In this document: positions 54,309 to 62,262 of the stretch, one piece after another
Position numbering within the stretch: position 1 is the stretch's first letter
Layout: the number at the start of each line of letters is the position of its first letter
Origin: Palsa-883 sp963847615
GTDB taxonomy: Bacteria; Pseudomonadota; Alphaproteobacteria; Acetobacterales; Acetobacteraceae
DNA: 64,000 nucleotides
Assembly: GCA_963847615.1 (NCBI GenBank)
Contig: CAWKAN010000024.1
Coordinates: 1-64,000 of the forward strand
Direction of reading: 5' to 3'
Made by a program: the position numbers and the translations under genes
The notes under the pieces: generated by a model
Seen by the model: only the letters and a program-made list of their open reading frames with translations
Told to the model about the DNA's origin: nothing
Databases searched by the model: none

Positions 54309-56015
54309 CTACCTGGGCGCCGCGTCGGGGAGATGGTCGGGGCGCAGTCGCGCCGGCAGGGTTGTCAGGCTTTCGGTGGTGTCGAAGTCGCGCAGCACTG
54401 CGTCGTCGGCCATTTCGACCTCGGCGACCGCTTCCAGGTGCTTGCCGACCAGGAAGCGGGCGCCGGAATTCGCCGTGATATCCAGGATCTCCGGGAAGAA
54501 ACCGCCGATCCCACAGCATCGGGTTGCCTTGTTTGCCGCGGAACGTCGGCAGCACGATGCGGCGGCCCTCGTCGGGATCGTAGGTCGGCCAGCAGCCGGT
54601 CGATCATGCGCCCGGTCACCAGCGGCATGTCGCCCGAGGCAGACGATGGCCGCCGCGCATTCCGGCGGCACCGCGGCGATGCCCGCCTTCAGGCTGGCCG
54701 ACAGGCCCTTCGGCGTAGTCGGGCGCATGCACGTAGCGCACCGGCCGCCCGGCCAGGGCGCTGCTCGACCTGCTCCGCCTGGTGGCCGAGTCACCACCAG
54801 CACCGGGCCGCGCGTCGAGGACAGCACGTTGTCCACCACCCGCGCGATCATCGGCTTGCCGGTGCGGTCGGGCACCAGCAGCTTGTTGTGCGGCGCCATG
54901 CGCCGCGAGCGGCCGGCGGCCAGCACCACCGCGGCGATGGTCGGCGCGCTGCGCGGCGCGGCGCCGGCGCGCGGCGTGCTCGGCGCTTTTTCGCGCGGCA
55001 GCGGCCGTGTCGATACTCCTTCAGCAGCCCGCCGACGCCCATCCGCATCAGCTCCGCCGAGCCCACCGCCAGCCCGGCGAACAGCCGGGTCAGCACGAAG
55101 TCGATGCCGTTCAGCTTCGGGCTGCGGGCGCAGCCGGGCAGCACCAGGGCCGGCCGGGCGCCGATGCGGCCGAGGCAGATCAGGTTGCCGGGGTCGACCG
55201 GCATGCCGAAATGCACGATCTCGCCGCCGGCGCGCACGATCCCGGCGGGACCCACGTCGCGCCGGTCCACCACCGCCGAGGCGCCGACCACCAGCAGCAG
55301 GTCGGCGGGTGGCTGATCGCCTTTAAGGCCGGTCTTGCCGGCGATCAGCGCCTCGAGCGCGCGGGCGATCGACACCTCGTCGTGCGCGCAGTGCACCGGG
55401 GGCAGCAGGGCGCCGGTCAATCGGGTGACCCGCGCCTCGGTCGCGGCGATGGTCTTCTCGGTGACGCTGTCCTTCAGCCCGGGCAGTTCGGTCACCACGA
55501 GGCCGACGCGGAGGCGGCGGAACGGCGCCAGGGTCAGCGCGGCGCCGCCTTGCCGGGCTATCGTCTCGGCGACGGTCAGCACGGTGCCCGGGACGGCGAA
55601 GGGGATGACCTTGATGGTCGCCACCAGGTCCTTCGGCGCCACCACCGCATGGTCGGGCAGGGTGCCGATGGTCAGCGACTCGTCGATCGAATTCAGCCGG
55701 TCGATCTTCGCCGCGTCGACCAGCAGCAGGCCGGGCGTCTCGGCCAGCAGGTTCACCCGCCCGGTGGCGGCGCGCGAACGGGCGAGCAGCGGCGACAGCA
55801 CGCACTGCGCCAGCCGATCGGCGGCGATATCCTCCGGCACGTCGCCGGGTTCGAGCTGGGCGGCGACGACCTCCGTCACGTCCGGCGGCGCGCAGCGCGG
55901 CGATCGCCGCGGCGTCCAGCACGGTGCCCTTGCGGAGCATTTTTTCCCCCGCCCGCAGGCTGTGCGCCATGATGGCGCCGCGCGCCTCGTCGAGCGGCAA
56001 TGGCCCGAACCTCAT
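54309..56015 (-). pseudogene. molybdopterin-binding / MobA-like nucleotidyltransferase fusion, nine localised insertions
   Basis: Joining frames from ATG at 56015 gives a protein of about 560 residues. The N-terminal part (MRFGPLPLDEARGAIMAHSLRAGEKMLRKG) and middle (VGLVVTELPGLKDS, VVGASAVVDRRDVGPAGI) resemble the MoeA/MoaB-type molybdopterin-binding domain. The C-terminal part (AAVVLAAGRSRRM, LVPDRTGKPMIARV, IVCLGDMPLV after correction, FFPEILDITANSGARF) is a MobA/MocA-type NTP transferase. In this family the fused protein supplies a molybdenum cofactor nucleotide for aerobic-type molybdoenzymes. At least nine single extra bases (for example near 55890, 54780, 54665, 54585) break the frame; removing them restores family sequence. 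It ends the maturation cluster on this strand. Confidence 0.8.
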
Positions 56016-56123
56016 GCGCCGTCTCTCATGGCCTGACCTTCACGCGGCGGCGCCGATGCGGTGGGCTTCACGGCCCGGACGTCGTTCGACGGCTTTCATG
56101 CGCCGGGCTTCATGCCGGCGGCG

Positions 56124-56826
56124 TCATGCCGCTGCCTTCTGGCCCAGCGGCGAGCCACGGTGCGCGGCGACCACCTCGGCGATGATCGACAGCGCGATCT
56201 CCGGCGCTGTCACCGCCTCGATGTTCAGCCCGACCGGGCCGCGGATGCGCGCCATCTCCAGGTCGGTAGTGGCCCAGCGCGCGCAGCCGCTTGAGCCGCG
56301 CCGCGTGGGTTTTCCGCGACCCCAGCGCGCCGATGTAAAAGGCGGGCGACTTCAGCGCGCGGTCCAGCGCCGGGTCGTCCAGCTTCGGATCGTGCGTCAG
56401 CGTCACCACCGCGGTGCGGACGTCGGGGCGCAGCGCCGTCCATCGCCTCGTCGGGCCAGTCGGTGGAGACGGTGACGTTGGGGAAACGCTCGTCGGTGGC
56501 GAAGGCGCGGCGCGGATCGACCACGGTGACGGCGAAGCCGCGTGGCGGCGGCGAAGGGCACCAGCGCCTGGGCGATATGCACGGCGCCGACGACGATCAG
56601 GCGCAGCGGCGGGTTGTAGACGTGCAGGAACCAGTCGTTGCCGCCGAGCCTGACGGTGCGGGTTTCGTCCTCGGCGAGCGGCGGCGCGGGCGGCCTCGTT
56701 CAGCTCGGCGGGCGCGGCCGGATCGGGCAGCAGGCGCTGCGCCCCGTCGGGCAGGCTTGTGCCGAGGACGATCGGGCGGCCGGCGCGCCTGGCGTCTTCC
56801 AGCGCGGCGATGATCTCGGGGGTCAT
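56124..56826 (-). pseudogene. xdhC: XdhC-family molybdoenzyme maturation protein, four frameshifts
   Basis: About 230 residues from ATG at 56826 (MTPEIIAALEDARRAGRPIVL). After frame repair the N-terminal XdhC/CoxI domain and the C-terminal Rossmann-like XdhC_C domain are visible (LIVVGAVHIAQALVP, TVVDPRRAFATDERFP, VVTLTHDPKLDDPALDRAL, YIGALGSRKTHAARLKRL). XdhC proteins bind and protect the molybdenum cofactor while it is sulfurated and inserted into xanthine dehydrogenase-type enzymes. The frame moves four times, always by one extra base, ending at the TGA at 56124-56126. The longer nominal frame to 56110 is not the true end. Confidence 0.8.
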
Positions 56827-56848
56827 GCGACGCTTCCTTCCCTGCCCG

Positions 56849-57201
56849 TCACGTCAGCTTCTCCACGAACACCTTCACCTTGCCGCCGCAGGCCAGCCCG
56901 ACCTCCCAGGCGCGCTCGTGGGTGACGCCGAAATCCAGCAGCTGCGGCGTGCCGGTTGTCGATCGTCTGCATCGCCGCCTCGGCGACCGCGCCCTCGATG
57001 CAGCCGCCGGAGACCGAGCCAGCCATCTTGCCCGACGTCGTCACCGCCATCTGGCTGCCGGCGGGGCGCGGCGAACTGCCCCAGGTCTCCGTCACGGTGG
57101 CGATCGCCACCGCTTCGCCGGCCGCGCGCCAGCGCGGCGGCGGTGGCCAGAACGTCCTCGGTTTCGCCAGGGATCGTCGCCGAACTCATTGCCGTGTTCA
57201 T
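56849..57201 (-). pseudogene. short XdhC/CoxI N-terminal-domain protein, two frameshifts
   Basis: About 117 residues from ATG at 57201, overlapping the CoxE-like stop (ATGA). The XdhC_CoxI domain reads VAIATVTETWGSSPRPAGSQM, TSGKMAGSVSGGCIEGAV and ends WEVGLACGGKVKVFVEKL. It lacks the C-terminal Rossmann domain, as in some CoxI/CoxF pairs where two half-proteins act together. Extra G near 57129 and extra C near 56958 break the frame. It belongs to the same operon as its neighbours. Confidence 0.8.
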
Positions 57202-58549
57202 GACGCCATCCTTTCGGGCGGGCCCGCGCGCCGGGGCGGCATCGGGCGAGACAGCAGATCGACCAGCGCGCGCAGGCTGGCCAGGTTGTGCACCGGGCGG
57301 AACTCGTCCACGTGCGGCAGCATCGCGCGGATGCCCTGTGATTTTGGTTCGAACCCGCTCCAGCGCAACAGCGGGTTCAGCCAGATCAGCCGCCGGCAGG
57401 AACGGTGCAGCCGATCCATGTTCTCCGCCAGCCCGCGTGCGCCGTCGCGGTCCAGCCCGTCGGTGATCAGCAGCACCACCGCGCCCTGGCCCAGCACGCG
57501 GCGCGCCCAGAACCGGTTGAACGTCGCCAGCGCCTCGCCGATGCGCGTGCCGCCGGACCAGTCGGGCACGCAATGGGCGACCATCTGGAACGCCACTTCC
57601 GGGTCGCGGTGGCGGAGCTGGCGCGAGATGTTGGTCAGCCGCGTGCCGAACAGGAACACGTGCACGCGGTCGCGGTCGTTGGTCACCGCATGCAGGAAGT
57701 GCAACAGGATCTGGGCGTAGCGCCCCATCGAACCGGAGATGTCGCACAGCACGACCAGCGGCGGCGGGCGGGTGCGGCGGCGGTTGCGCGCGATCGTCAG
57801 GATCTCGCCGCCCTGGCGCAGGCTGGCGCGGATGGTGCGGCGCAGGTCGGTGACCGGGCCCGAGCGGGTCGGGGCGCAGCCGGCGGGTGCGGCGCAGGTC
57901 GAGCGGCAGGGTCAGCCGGCGGATCTCCCGCTTGGCCGCCTCGATCTCGGCGGCGCTCATCGCCTCGAAATCCATCCGCTGCAGCCGCTCATGGTCGGAG
58001 ACGGTGAGCACGGCGTCCTGCACCGGCGCTCTCCTCCGGCGGCTTCGGCGGCGGGCGCGGCGGGGCCATCGCCTCGGCGACGCGGCGGCTGCCGGCGGCG
58101 GGGCGTTCGCGCCTCTTGTCCTTCTGCGCCTCCAGCAGTGCCATCGCCGCGGCCTGCAGCGCGGCGGTCGGGTCGCGCCAGAACAGCCCGAAGGCCTGGT
58201 CGAACACCTCCTGATGCTCGTGGCGGTGCACCATCGCGGTGCGCAGCGCGGTGCGCGCCTGGGTCTTGCTGGCGAGGTCCACCCGGGTCAGCGCCTGTTG
58301 CGCGGCGAGCGTCTCGGCCGGCCCGACCGGCAGCCCGGCGCGGCGCAGCAGCCGCGCGAAGTGCAGCACGTTGGCCGCCAGCGTCGGGGCCGCCAGCGTC
58401 GGGGCCGCCAGCGTCGGGGCCGCCAGCGTCGGGGCCGCCAGCGTCGGGGCCGCCAGCGTCGGGGCCGCCAGCGTCGGGGCCGCCAGCGTCGGGGCCGCCA
58501 GCGTCGGGGCCGCCAACGTTGCGGCGTCAGGCATCGGCGCGGTGGGCAT
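57198..58549 (-). pseudogene. CoxE-like von Willebrand factor A domain protein, two frameshifts
   Basis: Reading across two breaks gives about 450 residues. The first part has LHFARLLRRAGLPVGP, LTRVDLASKTQARTALRTAMVHRHE and FDQAFGLFWRDP; the middle has QRMDFEAMSAAEIEAAKREI; the last has the metal-site motif LCDISGSMGRYAQI and LLITDGLDRDGARGLAEN. This is the CoxE family, which with CoxD remodels aerobic CO dehydrogenase-type enzymes. Extra G near 58030 and extra C near 57875 explain the frame changes. No coxD gene lies upstream, where debris of mobile elements begins. The start at 58549 is uncertain because of the repeat-rich N-terminus. Confidence 0.85.
58381..58515 (-). repeat. 15-bp minisatellite, nine units
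   Basis: GCGTCGGGGCCGCCA repeats nine times head to tail, with a degenerate unit after it. Read on the minus strand it encodes nine copies of APTLA in the N-terminal linker of the CoxE-like protein. The period keeps the frame. Confidence 0.95.
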
Positions 58550-58729
58550 TGGGCTCGCCTGCGGCGAGGCGCCCGGTGGCGGCGTTGGCAGGGTGGCGGT
58601 CACGGCGCCGTCCAAATGGGGTGAGAACACGACCAGCTTAGACCGGATCGCTGGCGGGATCACCTTGGCCCCGGCGAGGCCTGCCGCGCGCCAGCCAGGC
58701 CGGGTTCGCCGCGCGTGCCCGGCGGCGGC

Positions 58730-58848
58730 GCGAACCTGCGCGACATCCGCGGCGGCGGAGCAGCTTGGGCACCAGGATGGAGAATCAGATCTCGATCTGA
58801 TTGATCCATGACGCGTGCTTTGGTGTGGAGTGGAAGGTGATGGGATGG
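58730..58848 (-). pseudogene. IS630-family transposase fragment with nonsense codon
   Basis: The fragment reads ITFHSTPKHASWINQIEI, then TGA, then FSILVPKLLRRRG, a typical IS630 C-terminal segment (TPKHxSWLNQxEIWFSIL). The conserved Trp codon TGG is TGA. The N-terminal part including the first two catalytic acids is missing; upstream sequence belongs to an unrelated recombinase fragment. It is a dead insertion sequence remnant. Confidence 0.75.
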
Positions 58849-58884
58849 CAAGCATCGCGCAGGAGGGCCTCGCGCGTCGCCAAC

Positions 58885-59070
58885 AGAATGCGGCCGAGAA
58901 GATATCCCCGGTCCAGCTTCTCCGCCATCGCCAACTCGCCGACCGACCCGTGGCGCCCGTCATCCAGCATCCGCTTCCACCAGTGCGCCCGCACCAACGC
59001 CTTGATCAGCAAGTTGTCGACCCGCCCGCGCGGCGGCGCCCAGCCCGAGACCCCGTCCGGCGACATCACG
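58885..59070 (-). pseudogene. C-terminal fragment of a site-specific recombinase-like protein
   Basis: About 60 residues: GRVDNLLIKALVRAHWWKRMLDDGRHGSVGELAMAEKLDRGYLLGRIL. From memory this resembles the C-terminal region found after serine recombinases and related proteins, where the typical continuation is RILRLTLLAPDIVEAI. The continuation here is lost: the sequence jumps straight into the IS630 fragment. It is cut on both sides and cannot be active. The family call is moderate. Confidence 0.55.
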
Positions 59071-59125
59071 AACGTCCGTCCGCCCCGCGGCGCCAGCCGG
59101 CTTCCCGATAAGCCGGTTCCTCTAC

Positions 59126-59225
59126 ATGGGAATATTTCGACCCCACCGACGGCAACGGGCTCGGCGGCCCCGATTTTTCCTGGACGGCAGCGATCGACCT
59201 GGCGCTGGCGGGCGGCTGCGCGCCG
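59126..59225 (+). pseudogene. C-terminal fragment of a glycoside hydrolase (GH63/MGH1-like)
   Basis: One plus-strand frame reads WEYFDPTDGNGLGGPDFSWTAAIDLAL, closely resembling the end of GH63-type glucosidases and MGH1-like mannosylglycerate hydrolases (WEYFDPxTGxGxGxxxFSWTA). Nothing upstream in this frame matches, so only the last 30 or so residues survive. It is more mobile-element-linked debris. Confidence 0.55.
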
Positions 59226-59275
59226 GGGGCTCCGGCGAGAGACCGGGCGGACGATGCCCCGGTCTGGCGCGGCCC

Positions 59276-59877
59276 TCAGCGGCGCCGGCGCAGCCGGTCG
59301 GCGACGATCAGCAGCACGATCGAGAGGCTCATCATCATCGTCGCCGCCGCGGTGATGGCGGGGCTCAGGTGTTCGCGCAGGCCGGTGAACATGAGCATCG
59401 GCAGGGTGCGCTGGTCGGCGCTGGCGAGGAACATCGAAATCACCAGCTCGTCGAACGAGGTGACGAAGGCGAAGGCCGCGCCGGACAACACGCCGGGCAG
59501 GATCGCGGGCAGCATGACGCGGCGGAAGGCGAGCAAAGGCGGGGCGCCGGAGATCGCCGCGGCGCGCATCAGGTCGCGGTCGAAATTGCTCAGGCTGGCG
59601 CCGACGGTGACGACGACGAAGGGCGAGGCGACCACGGTGTGGGCGAGGATGATACCGCTGAAGGTGCTGGCCAGGCCGATCGAAGCATAGAAGATGTAGG
59701 CGCCGACGGCGGTGATGATGACGGGGACGATCAGGGGCGAGATCAGCAGCGCGATGATCAGCCGCCGCGCGGGCAGGCGCGGATTGGCCAGGCCCACCGC
59801 GGCCAGGGTGCCGAGCGAGGTCGCGAGGATGGTGACGCCGACAGCGATGATGATGCTGTGCCAGATCGCCTCGCGCC
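59276..59877 (-). pseudogene. PotC-type ABC transporter permease, N-terminus removed by repeat array
   Basis: 200 residues of a binding-protein-dependent permease remain: REAIWHSIIIAVGVTILATSLGTLAAVGLANPRLP, LLISPLIVPVIITAVGAYIFYAS, the cytoplasmic EAA loop DRDLMRAAAISGAPPLLAFRRVMLP, and LTGLREHLSPAITA-type C-terminus. About five membrane segments survive of the usual six. Upstream, from 59880, the frame runs into the repeat array and the first 60 or so residues, including the first membrane segment, are lost. Similar permeases import polyamines, iron or opines with PotA, PotB and PotD partners, none of which is seen here. Confidence 0.8.
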
Positions 59878-59879
59878 CG

Positions 59880-61620
59880 AGCGGTCCACCGTCCCACCGC
59901 CGGGTCGTGGCCCGGTGGCAGGCTGTTGCATGGGGTCTTTGCGCACCGGCATTGCCGCTCGCCCCCCGCCCGCTCTCCCGCGCCGCCGCACGCCCCGTCA
60001 CACCCCCCGTCCCAATCCCCGTCCCAATCCCCGTCATGGCCGGGCCGGTCCCGGCCATCGGCCCCGGGACCGCGCCGCCACCCAGCCCCACCGTGCGCCC
60101 GAGCGGCCCACCGTCCCACCACCGGGCCGTGCCCCGGTGGCAGGCTGTTGCATGGGGTCTTTGCGCACCGGTGACGCCGCTCGGCCCCCGCCCCCGCTCC
60201 GTCATGGCCGGGCCTGTCCCGGCCATCCGCCCCGAGACCGCGCCGCCAGCCAGCCCCACCGCGCGCCCGAGCGGCCCACCGTCCCACGTTGCATGGGGTC
60301 TTTGCGCACCGGCCTCGCCGCTCGCCCCCCGCCCCCCTCCGTCATGGCCGGGCCCGTCCCGGCCATCCGCCCCGGGGCCGCGCCGCCACCCAGCCCCACC
60401 GCGCGCCCGAACGGCCCACCGTCCCACGTTGCATGGGGTCTTTGCGCACCGGCCTCGCCGCTCGCCCCCTGCCCCCGCTCCGTCATGGCCGGGCCTGTCC
60501 CGGCCATCCGCCCCGGGGCCGCGCCGCCACCCAGCCCCACCGCGCGCCCGAACGGACCACCGTCCCACCACCGGGTCGTGGCCCGGTGGCAGGCTGTTGC
60601 ATGGGGTCGTTGCGCGAGTTTGCGATTTGCCCACCCAACCGCGGCGCCAGGCTGGCAGCGCCGCGCGGGTTGCCGCCACGCAGCGGACCAGCGTGGCCAC
60701 CCCGCCGCGGCCCCACCGGATCGAAACCACTGGCAGGCCCCGGTCCGGCGGACTGTTGCATGGGGTTGTTGCGCGATTTTGCGATTTGCCCACCCAACCG
60801 CGGCGCCAGGCTGGCAGTGCCGCGCGGATTGCCGCCACGCAGCGGACCGGCGCGGCCACCCTGCCGCGGCCCCACTGGGTCGAGCTCACTGGCAGGCCCC
60901 GGTCCGGCAGACTGTTGCATGGGGTTGTTGCGCGATTTTGCGATTTGCCCACCCAACCGCGGCGCCAGGCTGGCAGCGCCGCGCGGGTTGCCGCCACGCA
61001 GCGGACCAGCGTGGCCACCTGGCCGCGGCCCCACCGGGTCGAGCCCACTGGCAGGCCCCGGTCCGGCAGACTGTTGCATGGGGTTGTTGCGCAGATTTTC
61101 GATTTGCCCGGCCATCCGCCCCCGGACCGCGCCGTGCCCCAGCCCCACCGCGCGCCCGAGCGACCCACCGTCCCACGTTGCATGGGGTCTTTGCGCAGCG
61201 GCGTCGTCGCCCGCCCCCCGCGCCTTCTCCGTCATGGCCGGGCCTGTCCCGGCCATCCGTCCCCGGACCGCGCCGTGCCCCAGCCCCACCGCGCACCCGA
61301 GCGGCCCACCGTCCCACGTTGCATGGGAGCCTGCCCCGGCGAAGGCCGGGGTTGTTGCGCGATTTTGCGATTTGCCCGCCGGACCACGCCGCCAGGTTCG
61401 CAGCGCCGCGCGGGTTGCCGCCACGCAGCGGACCGGCGTGGCCACCTGGCCGCGGCCTCACCGGATCGAGACCACTGGCAGGCCCCGGCCCGACAGACTG
61501 TTGCATGGGGTCGTTGCAGCGTTTTTCGATTTGCCCGGCCGACCACGCCACCAGGTTCGCAGTGCCGCGCGGGTTGCCGCCGCACAGCGGGCCGCTGCCA
61601 CGGTGCATGGGGTCGTGACC
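59880..61620 (-). repeat. large repeat array with two interleaved unit types, related to the 28.5-kb array
   Basis: The marker GTTGCATGGGG (or its variant with an inserted block) recurs at about 59925, 60147, 60288, 60428, 60596, 60755, 60914, 61073, 61177, 61318 and 61500, then degenerate near 61605. Spacings of 140-168 bp mark one unit type (with CATGGCCGGGCCTGTCCCGGCCAT), 159 bp another (with ATTTTGCGATTTGCCC and CCGGTCCGGC). The core is the reverse complement of the GCGCAAC..CCCATGCAAC core of the 28.5-kb array, including one copy with the same optional 22-bp block (61328). The array interrupts coding sequence at both ends. Confidence 0.9.
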
Positions 61621-61713
61621 GGCGCTTTCGCTTTGGCCCCCCGGGGCCAACATCGTCTGCGCGGCAACGGCGTCGGAAGGGGTGACTTGGGGCGCGGCTG
61701 GAATGGCGGTCAT
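61621..61713 (-). pseudogene. orphan 5' end of a coding region cut by the array
   Basis: ATG at 61713 follows AGGATCGCAG, a good ribosome binding site, and opens MTAIPAAPQVTPSDAVAAQ and about ten more residues before the frame runs into the repeat array. It may be the missing start of the truncated permease at the other end of the array or of another gene of the same operon. No family is recognisable from this little sequence. Confidence 0.3.
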
Positions 61714-62242
61714 CTGCGATCCTGATGCGCTGAAAGTTAGTCAGTTACTCTTACACCAAAACACCGTTCAGCGCCACGCAAACCGCCCGGCGGCCGAGCA
61801 CCACCCCGACCGAGCCCCGCGCCTGCGCCGCCGTCGTGGCGGCGCACCCGCCTCCTGCCAAAGCAGCTGCGCTCTACCCCACCGGCCCGGGCCACCGCGC
61901 CGAACCAAGCCAGGAATGCAGCCGCAGATGAACGCAGATGAACGCGGATGGAGCGGCCCCGCGGCGGTCGGGCTGGCGGCGATCGACTGCCCTGCCGAAC
62001 GGCTCCCCGGCATCAGCCTAGGCAGCGAACTGCGGCGGCAGGTCCGCCGACAAGGCGGGCCGTGCTTGCGCCCGGCCTGCGGCAAGCAGGCGAGATGTTA
62101 ACGCAACGGACGACAGAACAGGCACCAGGCCAACGGAGAACCGTGCCGGATCAGGGACCTGCGCCGGGCCGAATGGCCCCACGGAGCGTCCCCGGCACCA
62201 ATCTCCCGATTTTATTGGCTGACACGATATAGCAAACACGCT
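61714..62242. other. non-coding stretch between orphan start and group II intron
   Basis: About 530 bp. It contains a GCAGATGAACGCAGATGAACG direct duplication near 61925-61950, similar to the sequences seen around GxxExxY genes, but no such gene. Nothing else recognised. Confidence 0.4.
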
Positions 62243-62262
62243 AATCGCGGTAGGGACGCGCA

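Noticed and set aside
59126..61685. Long frames in the repeat array (650-830 codons)
   Set aside because: They follow the repeat period and have no conserved sequence. Stop-poor repeats generate them.
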